A DNA stretch of 64,000 nt, from the NCBI GenBank assembly GCA_009760855.2, contig WPIO01000060.1:2448501-2512500 (forward strand), in the 5' to 3' direction. This stretch comes from Cristatella mucedo (taxonomy: Eukaryota > Bryozoa > Phylactolaemata > Cristatellidae). Shown in pieces: positions 43,800 through 55,774 of this stretch. The translations under genes and the position numbers were made by a program. The notes beneath the pieces were generated by a model. The model was not told where the DNA came from. It saw nothing but the letters and a program-made list of their open reading frames with translations, and did not search any database. How positions within the stretch are numbered: position 1 is the first letter of the stretch; each line of letters opens with the position of its first letter.

Positions 43800-46100
43800 T
43801 CCATTCGTTATGTGAGAGCTTCGAAGGTCGTGCTAGCCACAGGTTAATCTCAGGCTTGATGAAATCGATTCAAAGTGCAAGAAAGAGCTTACAAGGAGCG
43901 TGACCGACTGAGTTTATAGGTCACACTCCTCGGTCGGCTGCCAGTACTCCACGTTGCCGTGGAGAGGAGGTGCTGCCGGCAGCCTCGGCTGGCTGCTGCA
44001 CCTCCGGGGAAGACTGCAGTGTGACTTATCGGCTAATCTCGGCAATGACGAGGCCTGGCCATTCCCCCGTCGTCAGCATTTCACCTTTCTGCTTCGGCAA
44101 GCTGTTGCCACAGAGATCCGTTTCGGGCCTTTCGTTTCCTTCATTCTCCCCCATCCCTGCCACGCCCCTACCATTGCCACTGTGCTCCGTCCTACCTGGC
44201 AGCCCAGCTGGCTGTACTTTTATACAAGTCCCCACCACTTTTTATGTAAACCCGACTGCTTACAAAAAACCAACGGACTCGATGTCAATATCAATCGATC
44301 CAATCAATCCTTCCAATAATCAATCCAGCTCTTCGGCAGCTGCTAGAAACGAGAGCACCCACGTGATATTGGAGCTGAGCAATTTTTGAAAGAATACTTG
44401 GCACCTAGCGAAGCATCGATCGGACGGACGCAAGTATTCTAAAGTGGTACTACGTTAGTTTGTTGCACATCTTGAGCGGTACTGAGGCCTGAGTTGTCCG
44501 CCATTACCGCTCGCTTCGAACTTGCTTCAAGGTGGCAGAAATGTTTTTTTTTTCGCTGCAGAGAAATTTCGCAAAATTTGCATACACACTGTGCACACTT
44601 TAAGGAATTCATTTACAAGATAAAACCAGACTCCGCGTATTGGTGCTGCGCCCGGAGTGCATTCTATTTCATCGATGAGCTGTATTGAGTGTTGTGAGCT
44701 GCTTTGTGGGCACTCGCGCGTTCTGTGGCGGTGCGACGATGAATGGCGATTCCCCCCCAGAGACGTGTAGCGGTAGTTACGACGGCTGTATTGTACGCAG
44801 ACGAAGCAGCAGGCGACGCACGCTGGCGTACATACTGCATGGCAGCCGGCGGGTGGGCTGCTCGGGAGCGTGTGGCGTGAAGAGAGGGAGGGAGAGTGTG
44901 CAGCGTGCGCACAGGTTGACGCACGAGCAAGACCTCAAAATGCACGGCAAGAATGCGGTCACGTGCCGGCACGGAGCACGCTCGTTGGGCAGTCGGAACG
45001 TCGGCTGGGGGGGGGGGGCGACGTAACCACGTGATAGCGAAGACGCGCCGTGCCCATCGCGTGGTATCGGGATATGTCGTTCGGTGAATCTACTCTCCTC
45101 CTAAACGCCGATTTGATTGGGCTTCCATCGTTGCAGGACACCTGACTCTACTGTCGAGTATCGGTCAAATATTACACCGCACGCGTCCGAGAGCGCGACG
45201 ACATTGCGACCGTGGGAAGCACCTGTCGCAGCGGCAGAGAGTTTAAATCGAACGACCGTCGCGAGCGATCCAGGCGGCGCCGAGGTCGCTCGCTGTCCGA
45301 TGGCGGTAAAGGCCACCGCATCGAGCGGACGCTCGATCACGCACACATAATCTCGGCGCGATTAGCACGCTCGCGGGCGCCGGCTCGGCTCTGATGCCGT
45401 AGAAGCCGCGTTTGCTTAACGACCGCTTAGTTTCTTCTTCGCGAGGAAGCCTTACGCACGGCGCTTCCTTCCTCTTATTTACCCGGGTCGATAGAGCGAG
45501 CCACCGCTAGGGGCGCCGCAGTCGATTGCAGTGGATTGCATTAGAACGTGCTCGCGCGTGCCAATCAGAGAAAATTTTGCCGGTGCACTCACTTGAACGA
45601 TGGCTTACTTTAACGTGCAATCAAACTTGGAGCTTCGCGCAGCTAATTTTTTTGCGGATTTGCATACGGCTGAAATAAACTGGATTTCGCTAGTGGCTAG
45701 CGTTTTTGCTGCAAACTTGCATGGGAACGCGCGTGAGTGAGGGCACGAAAATCGGTGGGTCATCGCTATGACGACCGCGCGCTTCAACACTGACACGAAA
45801 CTTGAGCTTCCCGCCGTCATCGCCGCCGCTGCAGATTTTCCTTAGCTTTTTAATTTATTAGACAGCGGCGACAGCGGCGGCGGTGGCCGCGGTGGCGGCG
45901 GCGGCAGAGGCAGCGGCAGAAGTGGCGGTCGCGATGGCAGAGTCTCCGCCGATTTATCGGCTGAACCATTTCTGCGCGCTGGCACTGCAGCCGCGGCGCC
46001 CGTCGACGAAGTGCTAGCTTTCTCGGAGTAACGGAGGCCGGCTCCGAAAGTCGCCGGTGGGAAGTGGCCGTGGGGAGTCGGCGTGTCCTAGCTCTTCCAG
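43800..46100. other. spacer between duplicates, CpG-dense from 44.7 to 45.6 kb
   Basis: No gene is recognised. The CpG-dense part includes a run of twelve G (about 45007-45018) and overlapping open frames on both strands typical of such DNA. A GGC/GCC-rich stretch at 45860-45930 is low-complexity. It could be the promoter region of a gene with exons outside what I can recognise. Confidence 0.4.
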
Positions 46101-46104
46101 CAAA

Positions 46105-46405
46105 CTCTCTAATGTAATGTTTTCCGTCTGTAACTCCTCCACGAAGCCTATGTAAGTAATAGGCAAGAGAGTTTTGTATATCGCACCCACAGCCTAAGTA
46201 GCTTTCGGTGTGAAGTCGATTGCCAGCAGACTTCATCTCACGCAAAAAAGAGAAAGTGGGAAGCATAGCAGAGCCAGGAGAGCAGTTGAGGCAGCGAGTA
46301 ACATGGAAGTAGCAGCTCAGGACGGCTGGAAACAATGCACCACATTCGGCAGCAGGAGAGAAGTTGTCGTTGCGCAAGATCGCTGAGCTCTGAGAATTCA
46401 TTGCT
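46105..46405 (-). mobile_element. LINE family A 3' end
   Basis: The minus strand reads VLSCYFHVTRCLNCSPGSAM and LPTFSFLREMKSAG, matching the ORF end of the element at 38-41 kb (VLSCYFHATHYLSCSPDSAM). It then has the family A terminus (GGAGTTACAGACGGAAAACATTACATTAG), which abuts the target at about 46105. Confidence 0.85.
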
Positions 46406-46925
46406 GTCGCGCGAAATTTGAACAATGCCGGGTCTGAGAACTACAATTTGAAGGCAGACGAGGCCGCTCACAGGTGCAAAGTTCCGGTGGGCGTCGAACG
46501 TCGTGTCGCATTGCCGAAATCATTTCAGAATCGGAATAGGCTCAGAATCATTGCGACGCCGAACGTCGAGAGCGCGTCTGGACGCCCGAGCGGTGGCCGA
46601 GCGTAAAAAGCCGCCACTGACCGGCGGCGCTCGGCAGTCAATCCGCTGGCCGCCGACCTACGGTGAATAGGATCTCGCAGCATGCTGCTGATTATCGGGA
46701 GCGACGCTCTCGTCCGGGTCGATGTGGCCGTCAGGTGTCCAAAGCTCAGACGGGGAGTGCGAAGCGGCGAAACCTGAAACCTAGGGAGCATCGTTTGCGC
46801 TCGAGTTAAATTCGCACCGCTTGGAAACGCCTAGCTAGAGAGACGAAAAGGTGCTCGCATCGAGCGTACGGTGCGGACCGAACAGGTTCTGGGGAAGATT
46901 GCATTAGTCCTGATGAATGTTTTCG
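46405..46925. other. intergenic, nothing recognised
   Basis: GC-rich sequence between a LINE end and the GA array that opens duplicate 2. No coding signal is recognised. Confidence 0.5.
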
Positions 46926-46927
46926 AC

Positions 46928-47073
46928 GAGAGAGAGAGAGAGAGAGAAAGAGAGTGAGTGAGTAGGTGAGTTAGAGAGTGGGAGAGACAGAGACAGACAG
47001 ATAGAGTGAGTGAGAGAGTGAGTGACTGAGTGAGAGAGAGAGAGAGAGCGAGAGGGAGAGAGAAGGAGTGAGA

Positions 47074-47161
<88 letters not shown>

Positions 47162-47397
47162 CGGAGACAGAGATAGAGACAGAGACAGAGACGGAGTGAG
47201 TGTGTGAGTGAGTGAGTGAGTGAGTGAGTGAGTGAGTGAGTGAGTGAGTGAGTAAGAGATTGATTGAGTGAGACAGAGACAGAGACAGAGACGGAGACGG
47301 AGACGGAGACGAAGACGGAGACAGAGACAGGGACAGAGACAGAGTGAGTGAGTGAGTAAGTGAGTGCGTGACTGAGAGAGTGAGTGAGAGAGAGCGG
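46928..47397. repeat. purine-rich GA/GAGT/GACGGA microsatellite array
   Basis: About 470 bp of GA, GAGT, GACAGA and GACGGA units on one strand with no pyrimidine interruption of note, so one strand is almost entirely purine plus T. Open frames (Ser/Leu or Thr/His) are artefacts. Confidence 0.95.
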
Positions 47398-47904
47398 CGG
47401 CGGCGGCTACTGCTGTAGACTAGCGCCTGCAAATGGCAAGCAGAGCATAATGGCTAAAGCGTCGCAGCAGCTGGGCGACCGTCGTACGACAACTCTAGTG
47501 CTGGCACTCGCATAGCCCGCAAGCGTCGGATGTGGGAAATGAGGCTGCTGACGAGCACACTCGTCGGACCTGATAGTGCTCAGACCGGTGGCCATAGCCC
47601 AGACAGGTTTCGAGGCTTGAAGCACAATCAGACTCCAGATTTAAGCAATCTTTATAAAATAAGCACACGAATTATCCAACTTTCAGCAGCCGAGCTATAA
47701 GTGGCAATGCTCGGAATGTGGCTTACGGCTGAAATCATTCCCCTGGCTAAAAGAGGCTGCTGATTAGGCTAGAGTACTGTTTTATTTTGTTTAGGGATTT
47801 TCATTTGTTGCGTACTGTTAGAAAACCGTGCTGCCCTCAATGCAGACTTTAATAAATACCTGCTGATTTAACGGCCTTCTTTCTGGCGACAGAAGAAGCT
47901 TCAC

Positions 47905-48060
47905 GGCTTCCCCCATCGCTTGCCGTGGTAATAAAGGATCACCCACTGCAGGATTTAAACCCACGACTTCGGGACCGAGGTCGTGAAAAGCATCCGTCTT
48001 ACCAAGAGCTAGCAACACCACATTGAAGCAGTCCTGCGAGTGGTGGCCAGATAGGCTAGG
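47905..48060 (-). mobile_element. tRNA-like SINE relic, duplicate 2
   Basis: Partner of 19545-19705, with the B-box-like GTGGGTTTAAATCC on the minus strand at about 47950-47963. The A-box side reads GTTGCTAGCTCTTGGTAAG. Confidence 0.5.
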
Positions 48061-48133
48061 CAACAAAAACTTCGCTGCCCAGGAAAATGCCTAAATATGC
48101 ACGAGGCAATGTATCCACGATGCACCAGAGAAA

Positions 48134-48272
48134 TCGGCATGCTATTTCAGCATCCACTGCTGTGGAGCCCAGCACGGTAGAGCAGAACACAAGTACATGC
48201 ACCAGAGAAATCGGCATGCTATTTCAGCATCCACTGCTGTGGAGCCCAGCACGGTAGAGCAGAACACAAGTA
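48134..48272. repeat. 66 bp tandem duplication, copy 2 only
   Basis: The stretch ATGCACCAGAGAAATCGGCA through CAGAACACAAGTAC occurs twice back to back with almost no difference, so it is recent. It lies at the very site where copy 1 carries its LINE insertion. Confidence 0.9.
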
Positions 48273-49508
48273 CGAACCGGGTAGTCGACTGTTGCTACTT
48301 CCAAGCACGGGGCCAGAGCGGCTACCTAAAATATGCAATGAGATGTGCCTCCACTCTAGAAGCAGCCGTAACTTGTCGTGGAAGTTACGGTTTGTGAATG
48401 CACAGAATTACTACCGCCCACCATCTATTGAGACACGACGGCAGTGGCACTTCCAGCCAATATCAGTCGACAGGTGAGGAGCCAGCTAGCGAAGCCAATG
48501 GAATACGAAATAATACCGTGGATGAAGGGGACTGATTCCAGTTAAAATTTTAATTTTCGTCGATTGAATTTATAGCCCACCAACTCGTTATCTGATTCTT
48601 ATATTTGGACTTCGTAGAGACACCTAAGCATGGACTCGCGTCTTCGGCGATGGTGCCGGACGAATTGTCCGCCATGTTTCAAAGCAAAGGTTAAGGCATG
48701 CACGTGAAAGTGCCTACGATTTGTCTTTTTTTGGTGTTTTTGATACGCGGTTAAGAAGACGTCTCTCGCTCAGCTTCCAATTCTTCGTCAAGTTGTCTCT
48801 CGTCTCTTTTTGACTCTTGGACAGCCACGCCCCCAAGATTGACGGCTTATGCACGGAAGACGCTAGCAAGCAGAAAGCAGGAAGGAAGCCAATCTCTAGC
48901 GAAGAGACAGAGATTGAAAGGCTATAATTAAAGATTAGGAAATCGGAAAAATTGACGCTCGATAATCGACGATGAATGTAAATTATGACAACCACTCGGA
49001 TTGCAGACGCATTTCTTTAACGACCTTGTGGTTCACCAACCCATTTAAGGCTGGAGCGGAGCGCGTGAGGCGGCAGAGAGTGGCAGCGTGGCGTCGTGAG
49101 AGGTGCGAAATTAGTAGCGGGAACGGGGAACGGGCGCTTGGATGCTCTACTATCTCAGCAGGAAAGGATCAAGAGGAGACCCGACGGTTCAGAAGTCGAC
49201 CAGCCGAAGACGGCCGCCGCCGTTCGTGTGCATCTGCTTTCAAGCTCACGCAGTCGCCCAAGAAAAACTCACTTCATAAAACCCAACTTACATCCGGCGT
49301 CGCAAATATCTGCGGGTGGCGTCTATTATCCAACGACGACTAGTTGTTTGGCATAGAAACTCGTGTTCATTTCCTTCGCGGCAGAGCAGCGCGAAATAAT
49401 CGCAGGTGTCAATCGATGCTTTTGCCAGTGCTGACGAATTTACGAATCGACCGGCGTCGATTTGAAAGGACATCTTTTCACCCCAACTTCTGCGCCGCCT
49501 TAGCCACC

Positions 49509-49984
49509 TCAGCAGCCCCCACTGCCTTTGCTGCCTTTGCTTACTTCGCTTACTCCGCTGTCTCCGCTTACTCCGCTGTCTCCGCTTACTCCGCTGTCTC
49601 CGCTTACTCCGCTGTCTCCGCTTACTCCGCTGTCTCCGCTTACTCCGCTGCCTCCACTTACTCTGCTGTCTCCGCTTACTCCGCTGTCTCCGCTGCCTCC
49701 GCTGTCTCCGCTTACTCCGCTGCCTCCACTTACTCCGCTGTCTCCGCCGCATGTGCGGTTGCTGCCTTCCTGGTTCTGCTGCTGAGGAGTCGTGGCCGGC
49801 TTATTCGTAGTCAACAGAGCCGTGGTCGGCTAAGTGGTGGTCCGCGGAGTCGTGCTCATCTGCGTCGTTGTCGGCTGAGTCGTGGTCAGCGGAGTCGTGG
49901 TCGGTTGAGTCATGATCAGCGGAGTCGTGCTCGGTTGAGTCGTAGCCGGCTGAGTCATGGTTGCTGATGCACATGCCGCAGCTG
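49509..49984 (-). pseudogene. exon 3 of secreted PAN-mucin paralog 2, with premature stop
   Basis: Acceptor TTTCAG at 49985-49990, then the same reading frame as paralog 1: a sixth cysteine, a shorter Thr/Pro-rich stretch (MTQPATTQPSTTP type) and a Gly/Ser/Asp-rich tail of GVSGDS hexapeptides ending GSGGC and a stop at 49509-49511. A TAG at 49830-49832 lies in frame between the two parts. If it is real, the protein would end after 156 residues and lose the tail. The frame is otherwise open. Readthrough, sequencing error, or use as a shorter protein are alternatives to calling it a pseudogene. Confidence 0.55.
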
Positions 49985-50407
49985 CTGAAATTGTGCAATT
50001 TACTAACTAGAGTGGGATGTCGAATTCAATATTAATTTAAAAAGTATCCGTGTGCCGTGACGCCGCTCCTCGAGCGGTCCGCGCGCCCCGCCAGACTCGC
50101 CAGTTCCGGCCACCATAGACGCCCAGCGCTCGTGCAGCACGACGCTGCTCGCCCCGTGGCAAGCATATGTGCTGCTAGCGACCATCAGCCGCCTTGTACG
50201 CCGTGTTCAATAAGCTAGTGATCGCTGACACATTTAAAAGCGAAATAGAGGCAGTGTCACGTCATTACTTTGAATTTAAGTCGCACAGCTGCTATAATAT
50301 CATGGTTCGAAAGAGAGACGCAAATACACACACAAACGCACGCACACACACACTCACGGATACAGACATGTATGGACGGCAGCCGACGGCGGACGACACC
50401 TACGAAC
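49985..50407 (-). other. intron 2 of paralog 2
   Basis: Predicted 423 bp phase-1 intron, GTTCGT...TTTCAG, aligned with intron 2 of paralog 1 but with several indels in the CA/TG repeat region. The contrast with the indel-free exon 2 supports the exon limits. Confidence 0.5.
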
Positions 50408-50659
50408 CTGCTTGATTCGTGTATAAAAGGTCATTTTTATTCGAAGCCAAGGCGATCCTCCTCAGCAAACGACACGCTCCTATCTCGCGGCGGAAGTAGA
50501 AGCCGACGCAGTCACTTTGAAGCGTGCAGTCTAGGCTGCACTTAACCAGCGATGCTCCATTCAAACGCTGCAGAGTCGCCGCGTCGTCGATGGTGGCGTG
50601 GAAAAACGCTTCAACGGACGCCTTGGCAAACAGGGCGCAAGGCCCAGACGTTCCGGCTG
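50408..50659 (-). CDS. predicted exon 2, PAN/apple-like module, paralog 2
   Basis: 252 nt, phase 1 at both ends, as in paralog 1. The acceptor TACTCCGCTTTAG has a good pyrimidine tract. All five cysteines are kept, in SLVKCSLDCTLQSDCVGFYF and CRLLRR. About ten amino-acid differences from paralog 1, among them loss of the NAT glycosylation sequon (HAT). The absence of indels and kept cysteines suggest the module was constrained for at least part of the time since duplication. Confidence 0.55.
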
Positions 50660-50924
50660 CTAAAGCGGAGTAGATGGAGCTCGCACTGACATCTAGTGGC
50701 ACAAAATATTTCGCTGCACACCAGTTTTTGCGTGAATTGGTGAATATACTATCTTGCTACCTCCCTACGTTCGTGGGTTCACACGACACATCGCGTAAGC
50801 TGTCTTTTTTCTGTCTTTTTATTTTTATTCTGTCTTTATTTAACCGAATATTATCGGCAAAGTCTCTTGACTTGTCCATATTTAGCAAAGAAATAAAAAA
50901 CATACCTGTTTATCACTTAGATAA

Positions 50925-51180
50925 TTTAGTGGGACTCTGTGATTCGTCCTTTTTTTGCTTATGCATGCTAACACTGTGCATGCTGCCACTAACCACCCTT
51001 GCATGCTGAACCTGTGCACGTCAACCTTAACAATGTTTTTCTTGTTGCTTAATGAGCATGCTACCACTAACCATTTGATCATGCTTTCTCTGCAGCTAGT
51101 TAAAGTGCCTAGAGAGGAAAAGAGAGAGAGAGAGATGGAGTTCTTTGATAGCGCTTGATCAAATGCATTATTGTTATTCT
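50925..51180 (+). mobile_element. LINE family B 3' UTR, duplicate 2
   Basis: Partner of 24990-25255 in intron 1, with a shorter GA tract (51121-51136) and an ATT-like end. Confidence 0.75.
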
Positions 51181-51417
51181 GAATCAAAATCTTTCGCGTC
51201 TCATACCTCGAAGCTCACTCTCACGATTCATGACCCCAGCCGATTTCTCGGGTACCTAATATCTAGTCTTTGTATGCCGCTACCTTCATGCTATCCTTCA
51301 GTTGTTGAGTTTTAACGTACCCACGTTCCTCGTCACTGCATTGCACTGCAATAGAATGAAACGTGTGCATATAATCATAAACCAATGGACATGCTTCCTC
51401 TCCAGACTATTTCTAAA

Positions 51418-51650
51418 AAATAAATACAATTCATTTGTATAGAGCCCTACGATAACATAATTTTTACTAAGGGCCTTTGCATTGCCACGGGGCTCAAACC
51501 CACGACCTCGGCCTACAACAAATGAATTCACGTTGACCTTTGTCAAAGGGATCACCTTGGCCACTTGGCCAAGCTAGCGTGGAATCCTAGTACGTAGACA
51601 AATATGGATCTCTCAGGGCCCCATACAAGATTTGCTTTCCTTATAATTAC
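51418..51650 (-). mobile_element. tRNA-derived SINE, duplicate 2
   Basis: Partner of 25505-25735 with A-box-like and B-box-like words preserved (TGGCCAAGTGGCC; GTGGGTTTGAGCCC on the minus strand). Confidence 0.6.
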
Positions 51651-51679
51651 TGCTTCCACTGCTGCCATTTAAACGTAAA

Positions 51680-51990
51680 TAATGTAATTTAATGTAATGT
51701 ATCTCCGTCTGTAACTCACAAAGTCATACAGATCATGTGGGTGTTATGCAGGAGGGTTTTGTGTAGCGCACTCACAGCCTAAGCGGCTTTCGGTACGCAT
51801 TCGGTAGCCAACAGACTTCGTCTCACGCCACAAAGAGAAAGTGGGAAGCATAGCTGAGTCAGGAGAGCAGTTGAGGTATTGAGTAGCATAGGAGTAGCAG
51901 CTCAGGAATGCTGAAAAAGATGTGCCGTAGTCGGCAGTAGCAGAGCAGTTGTTGTCGCGTAGGAACGTAAATTCGTTCCTTCCTTCTGCA
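51680..51990 (-). mobile_element. LINE family A 3' end, copy 2 only
   Basis: The minus strand encodes FLSCYSYATQYLNCSPDSAM and LPTFSLWRETKSVGYRMRTE. It then has the family A 3' UTR with the terminus GAGATACATTACATTAAATTACATT. It separates sequence that in duplicate 1 is occupied by the R2-like endonuclease end. Confidence 0.85.
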
Positions 51991-52034
51991 TTTTCATTTG
52001 CCATCGGGGGGGGGGGAGGGATTTAGCAACAGAA

Positions 52035-53262
52035 AACGGACGGTGTGATTGAGATGGACATTGCCGTAGCATCCAGGCAGGTGACCTCATAGCACTTTGC
52101 CGGCCGGAACTCACACCAATAGTCGACGCCGTGCCTGTTCAGCTACGGACATCAGGGCCTGCAGACCAGACGACGTGCCTGACAATAAGTCGAGGTCGCC
52201 CACCAGTGCTCAGTTCAACTGGGTGGTTCCGCCAAGCTGGAAGCAGGACTCATGCATGCTGCTGAAAGAGACTCTCACAAAACGCTCCAATGCCAGATTA
52301 ACGAGGATTCCCGATTGGGGGACGCCGAAAGTCGTAGACAATGCCAACCGCGTCTCATCGCACACCCGACGCTCCTGGTGCGAGCCGGCATAGAGGTACT
52401 CAAAGGAAGCTGCAGATGCTTTCATTCACGACGACATACCGAAGCGGACGGAGCAGGGAGACATGCAGGATGCTGCCAGGGTAATTTTGCAGGTCAATGA
52501 ACGCTGAATACACCACGTCAGAGCTCTGCAAATCTTCGAACTTCTTGAAGGAGCTCTCCACAAGTATAGACAGCTCGAAGCAACCGTCCACACCCGCAAC
52601 GAAGTCCTTTTTCAGCGATGACAGCAGACCACAGCCCCACTCAAACTTTCACAGCCTCGTGTTCAGGCAGCCCCAAGAGCAACATATACAGCAAGGGCAA
52701 GATCTTGATGGAGCAGCGGTAACCGGCTGACTGGAGCTGGCCTTCCTGCGGATAAGAATCGCGATACTTGCTTTTTTACGAAAAAGAAGCATCTCTAAGT
52801 AGAGGCAGCACTCCAAAATGCAGAACCTGCAACGTGGGTTGACGAGGCTCCGGTTGTGGTATCCCATCAGGTTGACTCCCAGGTCTGTGAAAGTGGTCGG
52901 CGATATCTTCCTCTAAGAGCAGACAAATCGGGTTTCACTGAAGAGCTTTGTCAAAATTGATGGTCCGTAGCGAGTAGATGTTCAGGCAGTCATTGCCAAC
53001 CGGTAGGCCTGTGACTCGGTTTACCGTTGAAGGCTATAGGCTACCAGGTCACCGGTGAAGTACGTCGTCGCTGGCAGCAGGATTTCTCGGACGGCCTTGG
53101 TGTGGTTGGACGCTTAGTGGCGCTGCAGATGAAAGATGCAGCTCGATTCCCACAAACCGCCGCATATGGTGCCAACCAGTTAAGACGGCAAAGGCTCGGG
53201 ATGAATCCTAGGTCGGCGCCCTCCCTGCTCGTGATCCCTAGCCTCAGGAAAACGACAGCCAA
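52035..53262 (-). pseudogene. R2/NeSL-type LINE reverse transcriptase relic, duplicate 2
   Basis: Partner of 28265-29240. The minus strand reads AFIDLQNYPGSILHVSLLRP and GVPQSGILVNLALERFV, the second being a clearer version of the GVxQGxxLSPxLFNLALEP motif than in duplicate 1, and TDLGVNLMGYHNRSLVNPRC upstream. Stops and frameshifts are present. Shared by both duplicates, so the insertion is older than the duplication. Confidence 0.6.
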
Positions 53263-53279
53263 TGGTCGCTTCGGGGGAC

Positions 53280-54160
53280 CACGAAGCTTTGCCGTAGCTC
53301 AACAAACTCGCGAGCCGCATGTTGAGCTTCAGCTAGAGCCAGTGAGAGCAGCTTCATGCGCTCATATGTAGGTACCGGTGAGGCAGAGGGCGTCAATATG
53401 AGGGCCGAGAGAGGCATCTCAGATGGAATGGCAGGTAGAGAAATGCGTGAGGGTGTCATCGAGGCTGATGACCGATGCTGATGAACAGGCGAATGGGCGG
53501 GAGGGCATAGGATGAGAACCTTGTAGTTTTTGCGCGAGAAAGGTGAGAGGAGAACGAGTTTCGCTAGTGTAATTACAGAAGATCAGTGTATGCAAAGGGC
53601 CACGGCTGAGGGCGTAGTAAGATGGTGGGCGCCGGGGGGGGGGTACGTCTTGCAGGGATTAAAGCAGACATGGCCTTAGTTGTTTACCCCTCACACATTG
53701 CCAGTAACAGACATTCTAGTGGCATCGAGCGGGATTCCTTTCTTGACAGTCATCGTCACTATCCACCTACAAGACGATACGAGTGGCACTTTGACATGGG
53801 TGACCAGGGTGAACAGCAGAGCCTCATAGACACAGTATCATAGCAAGTATCGAGGTTTAAGCCATCAGCGACAACCGTGGTCTGGAGGGCACCCTGGTAT
53901 TAGCTGCAAGAGTGGGCTTTAAAGAGTTCCGTTACCAAGATTCCGGTCTGCTCTAAGACGAGTATGGTCGGCAATGCCTTTTTCACGCGCCAGGCAAGTT
54001 CCGCCGGATGAATACAGGAGTGAGAGCAAGAAAATCGTCTCAGACGCTTTTTCTCCGCCGGGACTGCTCGCGCAGTCCCACCCACGTAGCCTCCTGCAAG
54101 TGGCAAGGCTGCCGACTCAGCCACAACCCCAACACTCACCATGCTATCTATGGCCTGAGC
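53280..54160. other. duplicated sequence, partner of 29.25-30.18 kb
   Basis: Minus-strand frames such as LEQTGILVTELFKAHSCS and YQGALQTTVVADGLNLDTCY are shared with duplicate 1, but broken. It may be the upstream part of the R2-like element. A run of ten G near 53635 is copy-specific. Confidence 0.35.
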
Positions 54161-54420
54161 CACCTCGTTTGGGCCACCATCGCCTGGCTGGCAAGCAGAA
54201 TTCAGGTATCCGGCGAACGATCCGAAAAAATCAGCAATGCTAAAACAGTTGGTGAAAATGGGTGGGAAGCTTTAACTCAAAAATGGTCTTTGGGCTTGGG
54301 AAATTTTCCTGATTCGAGGAGCCGTCCATCCAAGTTTTCCAGGGCACCACCGTCTTGGTCGTTATCCTGCATACATTAGCTGCGTTTACAAGGCAGACTT
54401 TCCACCCTGATTGAAGCCGA

Positions 54421-54548
<128 letters not shown>

Positions 54549-54745
54549 ATAGGAGACAGATTGAGCCAGAGAGTTAACAGAGGTCACTTGCCGAGCAAAT
54601 CAACAGCAAAGCAAACAATCGCTGCAGCTTTCGTGCTTTTCAAGCGACTCGAAAAAACCACGAGCTGATAGTGCAAGGCACGAGTCTGCGTGACAACAGA
54701 CGGAGTCGCAGGTGGCGCAGGCTGATGATGCCATCAATGACTCAC

Positions 54746-54809
54746 CCGCTTCTACTGCTCTGCTGCACAACAGAATGAAACAGCAGCAGGCTGCTGCAAG
54801 TGCGACCAT
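54746..54809 (-). CDS. predicted exon 1, signal peptide, paralog 2
   Basis: ATG at 54809, then MVALAAACCCFILLCSRAVE, and a consensus donor G|GTGAGT (intron from 54745), 64 nt as in paralog 1. Predicted intron 1 is about 4.1 kb (54745 to 50660). If it is not spliced, the frame stays open to 54600 and would give a small cysteine-rich secreted peptide of about 69 residues. Paralog 1 has stops in that extension, so splicing is preferred. Confidence 0.5.
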
Positions 54810-54829
54810 CCTCGCCGGGGTCACGGAGC

Positions 54830-55770
54830 AGCAACTGAGCTTTAGATCAATTACCGTCGGGTGGCTTCAGAGAACGAATGTTAGTGGGCCGCAGGAAGCG
54901 AAGCCCAACTTCTGCGTCGTCGTCGCTTGAGCATCCAGGCACCGTCTACGATTCTCTGCTCTCCTGTTCCTTTCTGCTTTCGCGGGCTGCTGAATTGACT
55001 CCGGCAGAGCGCTCCGTTCGACGAGCAGCCTATCGCATTAATTTTGCAGCGAGGAAAGGTGAAAATGAAAGTTACGGCCAATAGATACACAGTATCTGCG
55101 AGCGGCAGCGGAAATGGCACCTCTGATGTGCCCACAAGCAGCTCGCTAGCCTTTCTATTCGGTGGTGGTCGAGTCTGGGCCTTGGAACTCTCTGTCGATC
55201 AGAGGCGGACGTCATCGGCAGAAGCGGAAGCGACGAAGCTGAGCCAACTATGCCGTAGCAACCAAAAATTATTGACTGCACGAGCAATCAAACAAGCCAA
55301 CCATGAGCCGCTGCAGAAGGAACCTCTGCTGAGTCGCAGGGGGCGTGGTGCGGCGGGGCTTGGTTAAGGCCTCAGTGCGCCGGCTTGAGGTCACTGGCAT
55401 TCTCACCTCAAACGAATCGTCGCTGTAGCGTTGCGTACATTTGTTTTTATGGCAGAGTAAAGAAACCAAATCTCTGTCTTGTAGCATCGCCCATACAGGA
55501 TAGGGAGCGTGTCCCTATGATTGGTGGCAGCCCACTGAGAAAATTAATCTGTTGTCATCGAAACAGGGAGTAGTCTTGACTGAGCCTGCGGAAGGGTGGT
55601 TGCAGTTTACTCCCGTCTTGCGACATGCCTCTCCATCCGAGCACCATTCACTGCATGAAGCACTGCAGGCTCTCCGTCATCCAGACATCCGTCTCTCGGA
55701 AGATGCGTCTGCAGATTTCTCACGATTGAGGACCGGTCTCCAATTATGTTCAGATTCGCAGCATTAGGAG
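54830..55770. other. duplicated upstream region of paralog 2
   Basis: Aligns with 35080-36180 with gaps. CpG-rich in part. Could contain the promoter. Minus- and plus-strand frames do not remain open in both copies. Confidence 0.4.
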
Positions 55771-55774
55771 GCAG

